Shown here: positions 27,343 to 36,477 of the stretch, one piece after another
Layout: each line of letters begins with the position of its first letter
Position numbering within the stretch: position 1 is the stretch's first letter
Source: Mycolicibacterium cosmeticum
Lineage (GTDB): Bacteria; Actinomycetota; Actinomycetes; Mycobacteriales; Mycobacteriaceae
Direction of reading: 5' to 3'
DNA length: 64,000 nt
Assembly: GCF_000613185.1 (NCBI RefSeq)
Contig: NZ_CCBB010000002.1
Span: forward strand, 372,001-436,000
Program-made: the position numbers and the translations under genes
The notes under the pieces: generated by a model
The model's database searches: none
Seen by the model: only the letters and a program-made list of their open reading frames with translations
What the model was told of the DNA's origin: nothing

Positions 27343-27921
27343 TCAATCGCCACGCCGAGGAGCTCGCCCATCGGGCGGCCAGCCGTCGGTACCGGACTCA
27401 AGTGGAATATTCAGGGATCGAAGCAGGATTGAAAAGAGCCGCCAATTGGCGATTGCTCCGACAAGTTCGACTAAAACCGCGTGATCGCTATTGAATGCCT
27501 TCTGGCACGCAGCCCAGTTTTCCTCGGAGATGACCCCGTCGCGTACCACATCATCGGTCGCTGCGAGGACCGCACGTTCGACTGGCCCGAGGCTTTCGGA
27601 ATTCTGCCAGTCGCGCACCGCGAGGAGATCATGCTCAGGCACGCCGAGCAGTGTGGCGATTCGCCAATGTTGGGTCCATTCGTATTCGGAGCCGGTGATC
27701 CAGCCGATGCGCATGATGACCAGCTCGCGTAGCCGCGCGTCAAGGGAACCGCGGAAGAGTAACGCGTCGAGCAGCCCGTGCAGCGCAACTGCCACACGCG
27801 GCTGATGAAGTGCCACGCGGAATACCGACAGGTCTGCCAACTCTTCGGGCAACCCACATTCGGCAGCCCGCAGCTGGGCCTGCTCGCGGTCGAGCATCGG
27901 TACGCGTTCCGCCATGGTCAC
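27343..27921 (-). CDS. Carboxymuconolactone decarboxylase-family protein
   Basis: 192 residues, all-helical AhpD-like fold. The family core is RLRELVIMRIGWITGSEYEWTQHWRIATLLGV (residues about 62-93). The CxxC redox pair of AhpD is absent, and the EYEW-QH pattern is the one seen in CMD proteins beside degradative alcohol dehydrogenase or P450 genes. Role probably in an oxidative catabolic pathway; exact reaction unknown. GTG at 27921 has AGAGGG six bases upstream; an ATG six bases later is possible. Third gene of a minus-strand group with the dehydrogenase and thiolase-like genes. Confidence 0.82.
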   Translation of the reverse strand: MTMAERVPMLDREQAQLRAAECGLPEELADLSVFRVALHQPRVAVALHGLLDALLFRGSLDARLRELVIMRIGWITGSEYEWTQHWRIATLLGVPEHDLLAVRDWQNSESLGPVERAVLAATDDVVRDGVISEENWAACQKAFNSDHAVLVELVGAIANWRLFSILLRSLNIPLESGTDGWPPDGRAPRRGD

Positions 27922-27954
27922 GGGTGGCCCTCTCTGTTGAACCTCTGCATGCCG

Positions 27955-29055
27955 TCAGGGCGTGGGCAAGAAGACGTTGTGCAGCGCCGCGCTCGTTCGG
28001 GCATTTTCGTCTGCAAGCGAAGTGAGCAGCGGCGCGAGCCCAGCGAATCCGGTTGATTCTCTGGTGATGCGGTCGAACGGCCAGCGGCCTTCAGCGAGGA
28101 TCTCGAGGGCTGCCCGGTAGGCGGGATACTCCACGCCGAGTGCGCCTACGACGTGTAATTCTTTATATACCAACAAGTCTGGTTCAAACCGGGGCGCGCC
28201 GCCTCGCCCGCGGGTGCCGGCCACCACGACTGTGCCGCCGGGTCTGGCAAGGTCGACGGCATCGGCGAATGCGGAGGGTGCTTTGGCGGTGACGTCGACG
28301 ACCACGTCGGCAAGCCGTCCGCCTGTTTCACGCTGGAGCGCTGTCACTGTGTTGTGCTGCGATACATCGATGGGCAGGTCGACACCGAATGATCTGGCTA
28401 TGGCCAGTCGTTGTTCGTCGCGTGGGCCGACGCCGGTCATCGCGACGAAAGCGGCTCCCGCCTCTTTGGCCGCCACGGCCGCGCAGACTCCGCGGATGCC
28501 GGGCCCCAGGATCGCTACGACGTCCCCGGCCTTGGTGTCGGGAAGAGTGGCCCCCCATTGGATACCGGCCCCGAGAGGGTTGAACAACGTGGCGAGAACG
28601 GGATCCATGTCCTCGGCAATCGGGAGCAGCATCGCGTCCCACGGAAGCTCCACATGGGTGGCGTATCCGCCCCATAAGCCCGCGCCGATCTGCACGTCGA
28701 CGAACCCGAACATGGTGGCGATGCCGTTCGCCGCACACCGCCGGTATTCGCCGCGGCGGCACTCGGGGCAGTCTCGGCAGGACCGGAACACCTCGACGGC
28801 CACGCGCTGGCCGGCTTGTACACCCCAGCGTTGGCTGGCCGCAGTGCCGACGTGTTCGACGATGCCGACGATTTCGTGACCTGGAACGAATGAGAAGCTG
28901 GCAGGCAGGTGTCCGGTGAATTGTTCGTGATCCGTCCCGCACAGACCACATGCTTCAACTCGCAGTATCGCACCCCGGTCGCCGACGTCGGGAATGGTGA
29001 TCCGGCGTCGCTCCAGATTCTGCGGTCCGGTCAGCACCATCGCCTCGGCGATCAT
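27955..29055 (-). CDS. Zinc-dependent alcohol dehydrogenase (MDR family)
   Basis: 366 residues. Catalytic zinc ligands in GLCGTDHEQFTG and PGHEIVG; structural zinc cysteines in CRDCPECRRGEYRRC; nucleotide-binding region VVAILGPGIRGVCAAVAA. Oxidises an alcohol to an aldehyde or ketone with NAD(P). ATG at 29055 overlaps the stop of the thiolase-like gene (ATGA) and starts MIAEAMVLTGPQ; an open extension 14 codons longer is rejected for that reason. Its substrate may be the product of the nearby P450. Confidence 0.88.
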   Translation of the reverse strand: MIAEAMVLTGPQNLERRRITIPDVGDRGAILRVEACGLCGTDHEQFTGHLPASFSFVPGHEIVGIVEHVGTAASQRWGVQAGQRVAVEVFRSCRDCPECRRGEYRRCAANGIATMFGFVDVQIGAGLWGGYATHVELPWDAMLLPIAEDMDPVLATLFNPLGAGIQWGATLPDTKAGDVVAILGPGIRGVCAAVAAKEAGAAFVAMTGVGPRDEQRLAIARSFGVDLPIDVSQHNTVTALQRETGGRLADVVVDVTAKAPSAFADAVDLARPGGTVVVAGTRGRGGAPRFEPDLLVYKELHVVGALGVEYPAYRAALEILAEGRWPFDRITRESTGFAGLAPLLTSLADENARTSAALHNVFLPTP

Positions 29056-30545
29056 GAAAGCTCGAATCCGGTGAACGACCCTGTGTTTCGGAGGCACACC
29101 GTTTTACCGACGTACATTTCCCCGCCCATCGCCTCGGCAATCTGCGGATCGTCACTGCGTGCGACAACTCTTCGCCCGTCGGACAGGTGCGCGATGATCG
29201 GAGTCCATCGAGGTCGCCCGTCTCGGTCGTAGACAACCGTGTATCCGTCCACTGTCGCGCGACCGGTCGCCTCGCCGACGCCCGCGACGGCCAGCCGCGA
29301 CGAATCGATGTGAGCCTGTTCGACTGCCGTGTCGATCAGCCGCCATCCGGCTGGCGGCGGGGAGGCCGACCACACACCGACCGAATGCTTCGTCGAATAC
29401 CACCCGAGGCCGGTGACGAGTCCGGCATCGGTGGGGTCGCGTCTGCACCGTCGGACCATCTCAACGATCGAGTGGCTGACGTAATTGTTACCAGGGCCGC
29501 CGTGATAAGGCAGCCCTCCGGTTACTGTGAGGCCTCTCTCGTCGAGGGGGTCCACGTCGAGAGCCTCGGCAGCCATCTGAATTGCCGACGGGAAGCAGGA
29601 GTAGAGGTCGAACCACCGAATGTCGTCGGTGGTCAACCCGCCCGCATTGAGAGCCTTGCGTGCCGCTACCTCGATACCCGATGAGCGACTGAGGTCCGGC
29701 CGTTCCACGGGGAAGTACACGTCGTTGCAAGTCGCTGCTGACCAGGGAAAGACCCAACGATCGCGCCCGACGCCCAATTCGTCCGCTACCTCGGCCGCCA
29801 TGAGGATGAAGGCTGCAGCCATGTCGACGGACATGATGCTGTTGAGCAGCTTGGGGTAGGGCAAGCAGACCATGCGGTTTTCCGCGGTGACTTCGCTGAG
29901 TTCGGTGGCACTTCGTGTGCGTGGGAACCAAGCCTGCTGGGGATGGCGTGCCGCCTCGGCTGTGAACGGTGCCATCAGCGTGCCCAGCCACTCCCGTTGA
30001 GCATCGAAGTCGCGGCCGTGGCGCGCGGCGATCGCGGACTCGAAGATGGGATACACCTCGTGCGGCCAACTCAGACCCACCGATAGTTCGGCTTGACTCA
30101 GCCCGGGGCGGGCGTCGCCCAGGGATTCGTCGCCGGAGCGGGGCGGGGGCGGCGAGTTGAGAAGTCCCCCGCCCTGGAGCTTGCGCGCGGAATGCCCGCT
30201 CTCCGCCCCGACGACCAGGACGACATCTGCGCGACCCTTGGCTATTTCGCCACCCAACACCTCGACGAGATACTGCGGGGTGTTTCCGCCGACCGGACAG
30301 CTGATGCGGCGGGCGGGACCGATGCGCATCGCTTCGGCGATCCTGCTGGCGGGATTGTCGCGCGGGATGACCAGGATGCCGGGAGTCGCGACGGTGTCGA
30401 TGCGCCGCTCGACCGCGCGACCTGCGTCTCTGACCGCGCGGCGTGCGGCCTCCACCGCCAAGTCGATCGGGTCCACGAAGTCGTCCCCGCGATGGGTGAC
30501 GTCGCCCACGCCGACGACCACCGGGGTACGCGCTTCTACCGACAC
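29052..30545 (-). CDS. Thiolase-like (SCP2/lipid-transfer type) protein with C-terminal OB-like domain
   Basis: 497 residues, thiolase fold. Features: VVVGVGDVTHRG start, GGNTPQYLVEVLGGEIAKGRADVVLVVGAE, and a C-terminal catalytic-type segment TVTGGLPYHGGPGNNYVSHSI. The last ~100 residues (VDGYTVVYDRDGRPRWTPIIAHL) form an appended domain seen in mycobacterial acetyl-CoA acetyltransferase paralogues. The classic nucleophilic Cys is not where thiolases have it (CPVGGNTPQ), so thiolysis is uncertain; aldol-type cleavage as in steroid side-chain enzymes is another option. First gene of the leftward operon; GTG start. Confidence 0.82.
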   Translation of the reverse strand: MSVEARTPVVVGVGDVTHRGDDFVDPIDLAVEAARRAVRDAGRAVERRIDTVATPGILVIPRDNPASRIAEAMRIGPARRISCPVGGNTPQYLVEVLGGEIAKGRADVVLVVGAESGHSARKLQGGGLLNSPPPPRSGDESLGDARPGLSQAELSVGLSWPHEVYPIFESAIAARHGRDFDAQREWLGTLMAPFTAEAARHPQQAWFPRTRSATELSEVTAENRMVCLPYPKLLNSIMSVDMAAAFILMAAEVADELGVGRDRWVFPWSAATCNDVYFPVERPDLSRSSGIEVAARKALNAGGLTTDDIRWFDLYSCFPSAIQMAAEALDVDPLDERGLTVTGGLPYHGGPGNNYVSHSIVEMVRRCRRDPTDAGLVTGLGWYSTKHSVGVWSASPPPAGWRLIDTAVEQAHIDSSRLAVAGVGEATGRATVDGYTVVYDRDGRPRWTPIIAHLSDGRRVVARSDDPQIAEAMGGEMYVGKTVCLRNTGSFTGFELS

Positions 30546-30647
30546 CGGCGCCCGCTCAGGGCCACGGGGCTGACTTGAGACATAACTGCGATGGTGTCAT
30601 GTGCGTGAGCAAGTCACAATGGTGCGCGCTCGCGGCATACTGGCTGT

Positions 30648-31277
30648 GTGGCGACGAAGTTGTTGAGATGGGGCGCCGCCGCGCCGACAGATCGTGGGTC
30701 CGCTCGCGACAGGTTGCTCGATGCTGCCGAGCGGTGCCTCGAGAGTTGCGGTGTGGTGGGCACGACCATGGAGGACATCGGCAGAACAGCGGGTGTGTCC
30801 AGGGCAACGGTGTATCGCTACTTCCCCAGTCGGGAGGCGGTGATGTCGGGCGTCATCCTTCGCGCCGCCGGGCGCTATCTCGACCGCATCAGCCCGCGGA
30901 TCGCGGCGCACGCCGACCTGGGCTCCGCGCTCGTCGATTTCGTGGAATACACGATTGAGGCCGCGCGCCGCGAAGAGATCATCGGATTGTTGTTCGGCAG
31001 CGACGAGGAACTCGCCGGCGTGGGTCTCGCGGCGGGGACCTCGACGTCCCTCTTCGAAATCGTCACCGAATTTCTGCGTCCCATCTTCACCAGACACTGG
31101 AGTTGCGTGGAACCGGGCGTCTCCGTCGACGACGCCGCCGAGTGGGTTGTCCGCACGATACTGAGCCTGCTGACTGTTCGGGGGCCGCGGGAGCGCAGTC
31201 GTGACGGACTCCGGGCGTTTCTGTCGAGGTTTCTCCTTCCGGCGATCCTGGCAAGTGACCACCGTCGACCGGTGTGA
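30648..31277 (+). CDS. TetR-family transcriptional regulator
   Basis: 209 residues. N-terminal helix-turn-helix: DRLLDAAERCLESCG, TTMEDIGRTAGVSRATVYRYFPSREAVM. The C-terminal ligand domain is not recognisable. Divergent from the thiolase-like/alcohol dehydrogenase/CMD operon (102 bases between starts) and upstream of a thioesterase and hydrolase on its own strand, so it is a candidate regulator of both. GTG start at 30648. Confidence 0.88.
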   Translation: MATKLLRWGAAAPTDRGSARDRLLDAAERCLESCGVVGTTMEDIGRTAGVSRATVYRYFPSREAVMSGVILRAAGRYLDRISPRIAAHADLGSALVDFVEYTIEAARREEIIGLLFGSDEELAGVGLAAGTSTSLFEIVTEFLRPIFTRHWSCVEPGVSVDDAAEWVVRTILSLLTVRGPRERSRDGLRAFLSRFLLPAILASDHRRPV

Positions 31278-31322
31278 CAACTATGGCGTAATGTCTCGAC
31301 AGCAGATGAGTTAGGAGGGCCT

Positions 31323-31760
31323 GTGCAATTCACCGCGTTCAACGAAGAGGTCGCCGAGCAACTAAAGAGCGCAGCAGAAGCCACGGGCGGGTTGGCCGGT
31401 TACCTCGGCTTCCGCCACACGGAATTCACTGCGGGACGTCTCGTCGCGGAGATGGACGCACGCGACGACCTGAAGACGCCTTTCGGCAACCTGCATGGGG
31501 GCTGCTTATCGGCCATGGTCGACCACTGCCTCGGAGTGGTGTTTTATCCCGTGATTCCAATGGGATCCTGGGTCGCGACAACGGAGTTCAAACTGAATCT
31601 GCTTCGTCCGGTCTCCAGCGGCACCTGTGTAGCCACAGCTGAGATCATCGCGCTGGGCAGAACCAGCGGTGTGGCGCGGATCGACATCTGTAACGACGGC
31701 AGAGCGGTGTGTGCGGCCCAGGGCACTGTCACCGTCGTCGCACCGAAGACGAACTCCTGA
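31323..31760 (+). CDS. PaaI-type acyl-CoA thioesterase
   Basis: 145-residue single hotdog domain. The catalytic segment TPFGNLHGGCLSAMVDHCLG matches the PaaI/YdiI class (HGG plus an acidic/Asp residue), followed by TEFKLNLLRPVSSGTCVATAEI. It hydrolyses an acyl-CoA; chain specificity cannot be told. GTG at 31323 follows GGAGGG. Stop overlaps the hydrolase start by one base (TGATG). Confidence 0.85.
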   Translation: MQFTAFNEEVAEQLKSAAEATGGLAGYLGFRHTEFTAGRLVAEMDARDDLKTPFGNLHGGCLSAMVDHCLGVVFYPVIPMGSWVATTEFKLNLLRPVSSGTCVATAEIIALGRTSGVARIDICNDGRAVCAAQGTVTVVAPKTNS

Positions 31761-32671
31761 TGCCTGCACACAGAGCAAGTGATTCGTCGGCCCCTGTCGT
31801 CGAGCGGGTGCCCACGGCCGACGGGCTGTCGCTGGCCGTCGACCTCTACCGCTGTGACGCGCCGCGGGCGGTCGTGTTGCTCCTTCACGGCGGAGGTCAA
31901 AGCCGGCACGCCTGGGATGTCACCGCCCAACGCCTGCACCAGCGGGGCTACACGGTTGCCGCGTACGACACCAGGGGACACGGGGACAGCGACTGGGCCC
32001 CTGACGGACGCTATGACATGGACCGGCTTGGATCCGACCTGTTGGCCGTGCGCTCATACGCCGGTTCCGGCCGCCCCGTCGCCGCGATCGGCGCATCTCT
32101 GGGCGGCTTGACCATTCTCGGAACACACTTGCTCGCCCCGCCGGACCTATGGCAGGCCGTTGTGCTGGTTGACGTCACTCCGCGAATGGAGATGGACGGC
32201 GCCCGACGAGTCGTAGCGTTCATGTCGGCACACCCCGAAGGTTTCGACAGCCTAGAATCGGCCGCTGACGTGATCGCCGCCCACAACCCGCACCGCCCCC
32301 GCCCCGACAACCTCAACGGCCTCCGAAAAGTCCTCCAACGTCGCGAAGACGGTCGCTGGGTTTGGCGATGGGATCCAGCCTTCGTGACGTCGAATTTCCA
32401 GTTTCTGCAGGGCGATCCAGACGAAGGCGCAGAGGACTTCGAGATGATGAGCGCAATCCTCGTCGATGGCGCCCGCCGGGTATCCGCGCCGACGCTGCTG
32501 GTCCGAGGCCTGCTATCTGACATCGTCTCCGAAGAGACAGTGAAGGATTTCCTCACCTTGGTTCCGCACGCGCAAACCGTCGACGTGTCGGGCGCGGGCC
32601 ACATGGTCGCCGGCGACAACAACGACGTGTTCTCGACGGCGGTTGTCGACTTTCTCGACGGGACGATATGA
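31760..32671 (+). CDS. Alpha/beta hydrolase
   Basis: 303 residues. Oxyanion motif LLLHGGGQSRHAW, nucleophile elbow AIGASLGGLTI (Ser about residue 113), acid in RGLLSDIVSE and catalytic His in SGAGHMVAGD. YDTRGHGDSDW is typical of esterases and haloperoxidase-like hydrolases. Translationally coupled to the thioesterase. Substrate unknown; hydrolysis of a lactone or ester in the local pathway is plausible. Confidence 0.86.
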   Translation: MPAHRASDSSAPVVERVPTADGLSLAVDLYRCDAPRAVVLLLHGGGQSRHAWDVTAQRLHQRGYTVAAYDTRGHGDSDWAPDGRYDMDRLGSDLLAVRSYAGSGRPVAAIGASLGGLTILGTHLLAPPDLWQAVVLVDVTPRMEMDGARRVVAFMSAHPEGFDSLESAADVIAAHNPHRPRPDNLNGLRKVLQRREDGRWVWRWDPAFVTSNFQFLQGDPDEGAEDFEMMSAILVDGARRVSAPTLLVRGLLSDIVSEETVKDFLTLVPHAQTVDVSGAGHMVAGDNNDVFSTAVVDFLDGTI

Positions 32672-32722
32672 ACCCTGGTGTCGGTTGACTGTCCGTGTAG
32701 GGATGGCGCCTATCCTGCTCCT

Positions 32723-33343
32723 ATGCCAGCTGAACCCGTGCGGATGTCGTTCCGCCGACATGTGCGTGACCAGGTTCTCAGGGCGACACGAGAACTCACC
32801 ATCGAGAAGGGCTGGGATCAGGTCCGGATGAGCGAGGTTGCCGAATCGGTCGGCGTCTCCCGCCCGACGTTGTACAAAGAGTTCGGCGACAAACAGGGGC
32901 TCGGTGACGCGCTTGTGGTGTCAGAGGGCCAGCGCTTCCTGGAAGGCATTCGTGCCGTCCTTGCCGAACATGTGGGCGATGTGCAGGGCGGCATCACCGC
33001 AGCGGTGCAGTTCACCCTCTCTGAAGCAGAAGACAGCCCGCTCCTCAAGGCAGTTCTGACATCCAACCCCTCGGGGAATGATGGCGGTGGCTCGTCGTCT
33101 ACGGGGGTCCTTCCTCTTCTGCCGACCTCGGCTTCCCTGCTTCAGCTCTGCTCCGGGGCTCTGACCACGTGGTTTAACGACCACTTCGCCGATCTCGACC
33201 CCGAAGACGTCGAGGACGTCGCAGATGTTCTGGTGCGACTGACAGTGAGCCATGTTGTACTCCCAGCTGCGGACATTGCCACCACTGGTGAGCGGATCTC
33301 CCGCGTAGCACTTAGGTACCTGGGGGTTGTCCACAGTTTGTGA
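32723..33343 (+). CDS. TetR-family transcriptional regulator
   Basis: 206 residues. Helix-turn-helix region: VLRATRELTIEKGWDQVRMSEVAESVGVSRPTLYKEFGDKQGL. ATG at 32723 is preferred because it begins MPAEPVRMSF shortly before the DNA-binding domain; no good ribosome site is seen, so the message may be leaderless. An earlier in-frame start at 32678 exists. It lies between the hydrolase and the convergent CYP153 operon. Its last helix is typical of fatty-acid or alkane-responsive TetR proteins, but this is not diagnostic. Confidence 0.83.
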   Translation: MPAEPVRMSFRRHVRDQVLRATRELTIEKGWDQVRMSEVAESVGVSRPTLYKEFGDKQGLGDALVVSEGQRFLEGIRAVLAEHVGDVQGGITAAVQFTLSEAEDSPLLKAVLTSNPSGNDGGGSSSTGVLPLLPTSASLLQLCSGALTTWFNDHFADLDPEDVEDVADVLVRLTVSHVVLPAADIATTGERISRVALRYLGVVHSL

Positions 33344-33426
33344 TCAGCAAGCTTTCGCGACTATGCATCGAGCCGACGGCATAGTCTCTGAGTTCCGAGC
33401 GCATGGTTTGCCGCTGTCGCAACATG

Positions 33427-34626
33427 TCAGATCGAGCCGGCGAGGAGGTCTGAGCGGTCGACCCGAAGTTGCTGGCTGATGGCCCGCTTACTGGACATGA
33501 AATCGCGCGGACGATTGACGCAGTCGGCGGCGATGAGTTCGCCCTCGCGGAAGTAGAAGCAGCTGAAGTCACGCTCACGCGACGGGTCACCACTGAGCAA
33601 CACTTCGTCGTATCCGGCGTTGAGACCGGCAATCTGGAGTTTGAGATCGTACTGGTCGGACCAGAACCACGGAAGCGCAGCGATTGCGCTGTGTTTTCCG
33701 CAGATCGTCGCCGCAGCGATCTTGGCCTGCTCGCCGGCGCTCGATACGGATTCCAAACGAATACGCCAGCCGTATCGAGCCATGGTGTGGCTGGTGCAGT
33801 CGCCGGCGGCCACGATGTCGGGGTCGCTGGTGCGGGCCTGGTCGTCGATCACGATGCCGTTGTCGACGGATAATCCTGCGGCCGAGGCGAGCTCGGTATT
33901 CGGCACCACGCCGACGCCGACAATGACCAAGTCGGCGGGGATCGATTCGCCGTCAGCCAGCACGACCTCCTGCACCCCACCGTTACCGGAGAAGGCTTCG
34001 ACGAGGGCGTGTGTTCGGATCTCCACTCCCTCGCCGCGGTGGATTCGGGTGTAAAACGCGGAAACCTCCGGCGCGGTGACCCGTTCGAGTACACGCTCGG
34101 TTGCCTCGAGGACGGTGACGTTCATGCCGAGCGAACACAGCGAGGCCGCCGTTTCCAACCCGATGTAACCGCCGCCCACGATCACAACCCTCCGACCCGG
34201 TGTGGCGGCGGCACGGATCAACTCGACGTCTGCAGCGGTACGCAGGTAGTGAATTCCGCGAAGATCCACCCCTGGTGTGGGGAGTCGTCTGGCCCTTGCG
34301 CCGGTGCACAACGCGAGCTTGGTGTACGTCAGCGTGTCGCCGGTGCTCAGAGACACACGCTTGGCACTCCGGTGGATCGCCTCCACGGTCGCATTCAAGA
34401 GTCGAATGTGCTGCTTTTCGTAGAAATCAGCGCCGCGAATCAGGAGGTCGTCGAGGCCGTTCTTGCCGGCCAGGTATCCCTTCGACAACGGAGGCCGGTG
34501 GTAGGGTAGTCCCCTCTCGTCGCCGATGAGCACGACCTCCCCAGACCACCCCTCCCTTCGAAGATTAGCTGCCAACTGCGCGCCGGCGTGGCTCGCGCCG
34601 ACGATCACTGCTCGTTCGGGAGTCAT
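33427..34626 (-). CDS. Ferredoxin reductase of the CYP153 system
   Basis: 399-residue NAD(P)H-dependent FAD reductase of the putidaredoxin/rhodocoxin reductase type. FAD site AVIVGASHAGAQLAANLR; active-site region LPYHRPPLSKGYL; NAD site VVIVGGGYIGLETAASL; second FAD site ADLVIVGVGVVPNT and DPDIVAAGDCTSH. It passes electrons to the [2Fe-2S] ferredoxin encoded two genes upstream. ATG overlaps the P450 stop by four bases. Confidence 0.93.
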   Translation of the reverse strand: MTPERAVIVGASHAGAQLAANLRREGWSGEVVLIGDERGLPYHRPPLSKGYLAGKNGLDDLLIRGADFYEKQHIRLLNATVEAIHRSAKRVSLSTGDTLTYTKLALCTGARARRLPTPGVDLRGIHYLRTAADVELIRAAATPGRRVVIVGGGYIGLETAASLCSLGMNVTVLEATERVLERVTAPEVSAFYTRIHRGEGVEIRTHALVEAFSGNGGVQEVVLADGESIPADLVIVGVGVVPNTELASAAGLSVDNGIVIDDQARTSDPDIVAAGDCTSHTMARYGWRIRLESVSSAGEQAKIAAATICGKHSAIAALPWFWSDQYDLKLQIAGLNAGYDEVLLSGDPSRERDFSCFYFREGELIAADCVNRPRDFMSSKRAISQQLRVDRSDLLAGSI

Positions 34627-36011
34627 GCACTCGGCCTGGGAGTGAGGCGAACCATCAGCTTGCTGATACCCCTGACGAAATTCGATTGCACATACTCGGG
34701 TTCGCCGACAACCTCGATGTTCTCAAAGCGAGGGAGCAATTCCTCCCACAGGATTCGAAGCTGCAACTCAGCAAGTCGGTTTCCCATGCACCTGTGCACG
34801 CCGAACCCGAACGAGATGTGATTGCGGGCGTTGCTCCTATCGATGATCAACTCATCGGCCCGCTCGAAGACACGCTCATCGCGGTTACCAGAGGCGTACC
34901 ACATCACGACCTTGTCGCCCTTGCGGATGAATTGCCCGTTCAACATGATGTCTTTTTTCGCGACTCGGCGCATGTACGCCAACGGGGTCTGCCAGCGAAT
35001 GATCTCGGACACCATGTTGGGAATCAGGTCAGGGTTCGCCTTCAACTTCTCGAACTGATCGGGGAACTGGTTCAAGGCGAGTACCCCTCCGCTCATCGAG
35101 TTGCGAGTCGTGTCGTTTCCCCCGACGATCAGCAATACCAAATTGCCGAGGAATTCCATCGGGCGGTCGATGAGATCCTTGGTGTCCTCGTTGGCCTGCA
35201 GCATCGTGATCAGATCGAAGCCCGGTCGCTCCCCGTTGGCGGTACGGGCCGCCTTGTCATGCCAGAGAGCGCTGAGCCCCTTCGCCATGTCGACCATGCC
35301 ACGAAACACTCTGTCGTTGTCGGAAGGACCACCATTGGCTTGCTCCATGGAGGTGGCGAGGTCCGACCATTCCACGAGCTTGTGCCGCTGCTCGTACGGG
35401 TAGTCCAGCAGGGTCGCGAGCATGCGCGCTGTCAGTTCGATGGAGACGTGGTGCACCCAATTGAACGGCTGATCCACCGGTAGATCGTCCAGCACTTCCT
35501 GGACACGCGAGCGGATCAGCCCCTCCATCTCGCGCAGGTTCTTCGGCGCGACAACCCCTTGGACGGAAGCGCGCTGCAAGTCGTGTTGTGGCGGATCCAT
35601 CGCGATGAACATGGCGATGTCCATAAAACGAGGCGGTCTCCCGATGATGATGAACGGCTCTGCGGAGAAAGCTTCGTGGTTCTTGTCGACGGCGATGATG
35701 TCCGCGTGGCGGGTCACCGACCAGAACGGGCCGAACGGACTGCGAGCCTGGTAATGCACCGGCGCCTCGTTGCGCACGCGTTCGAAGTAGGACTTCCAGC
35801 GGCCTTGGCGGTAGAGGAACGGGTTGCTGAGATCGATGTCGGCGATATCGACGTCCTCGACCGGAGGAATGGGCGTCTCGGTGAAGATCTTCTTACCATT
35901 GGTTCCGGTTACCCACCGACGTGTCTTGTCGTAGAGGTGTGCGCCGCGGATTTGCAGCTCCAGAGGCACGGCAGACTGGGCTTTGGCGGCCACTGCCGCG
36001 GGAATACTCAT
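34623..36011 (-). CDS. Cytochrome P450, CYP153 (alkane/terminal hydroxylase) family
   Basis: 462 residues. I-helix VGGNDTTRNSMSGGV (about residue 297) and heme loop FGFGVHRCMGNRLAELQ with the thiolate Cys near 405 are both hallmark CYP153 sequences, as is the start of the ferredoxin-reductase-ferredoxin gene set around it. CYP153 enzymes hydroxylate the terminal methyl of alkanes, and also cycloalkanes and monoterpenes such as limonene. ATG at 36011 chosen: GGAGG lies eight bases upstream; an ATG at 36032 lacks a ribosome site. Middle gene of a three-gene operon. Confidence 0.93.
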   Translation of the reverse strand: MSIPAAVAAKAQSAVPLELQIRGAHLYDKTRRWVTGTNGKKIFTETPIPPVEDVDIADIDLSNPFLYRQGRWKSYFERVRNEAPVHYQARSPFGPFWSVTRHADIIAVDKNHEAFSAEPFIIIGRPPRFMDIAMFIAMDPPQHDLQRASVQGVVAPKNLREMEGLIRSRVQEVLDDLPVDQPFNWVHHVSIELTARMLATLLDYPYEQRHKLVEWSDLATSMEQANGGPSDNDRVFRGMVDMAKGLSALWHDKAARTANGERPGFDLITMLQANEDTKDLIDRPMEFLGNLVLLIVGGNDTTRNSMSGGVLALNQFPDQFEKLKANPDLIPNMVSEIIRWQTPLAYMRRVAKKDIMLNGQFIRKGDKVVMWYASGNRDERVFERADELIIDRSNARNHISFGFGVHRCMGNRLAELQLRILWEELLPRFENIEVVGEPEYVQSNFVRGISKLMVRLTPRPSA

Positions 36012-36041
36012 TATTGTTTCCTCCAAATCCATGACGTTGTT

Positions 36042-36362
36042 TCAGAGCTGGAACTCAGGTAGCTCGACCGTCATGCCATCCCATGCCTCGGAGGCGGCCA
36101 TCTGGCAGGACAGCCTCGACGTCGGCTGACGCTCGGGGTTCATCGCGAGCATCTCCTCTTCGTTGGCGCCGCAGAGTCCCACCGTGTCCGACCACTCGGG
36201 AGCGACGATCACGTGGCATGTTCCGCATGCGGCTTCCCCTCCGCAATCGCCGTCGATGCCGGGCACCGCGTTATTGACCGCGATCTGCATCAAGGACTGC
36301 CCTTCGGTCAAGGGGGCTTCGTACTTCTCGCCGTCATGAGAGACGAAGGTGACGACTGCCAT
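36042..36362 (-). CDS. [2Fe-2S] ferredoxin, putidaredoxin type
   Basis: 106 residues. Cluster ligands CGGEAACGTC plus a fourth Cys in SRLSCQM follow the adrenodoxin/putidaredoxin spacing (C-x5-C-x2-C-xn-C). It shuttles electrons from the reductase to CYP153. ATG with GAGGAG upstream. First gene of the operon, 30 bases before the P450, and divergent from an AraC regulator. Confidence 0.94.
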   Translation of the reverse strand: MAVVTFVSHDGEKYEAPLTEGQSLMQIAVNNAVPGIDGDCGGEAACGTCHVIVAPEWSDTVGLCGANEEEMLAMNPERQPTSRLSCQMAASEAWDGMTVELPEFQL

Positions 36363-36477
36363 GGTTGACTCTCCTCAATCTGGAACTTCTCCTAACGAGT
36401 TTTGTCGCGCGTGACCAGCGTCGCTAGGCTCGCAAGAGTCAAAGAGTTGTGTTTTTAGCTCACGCGCAGGGAGGCAC

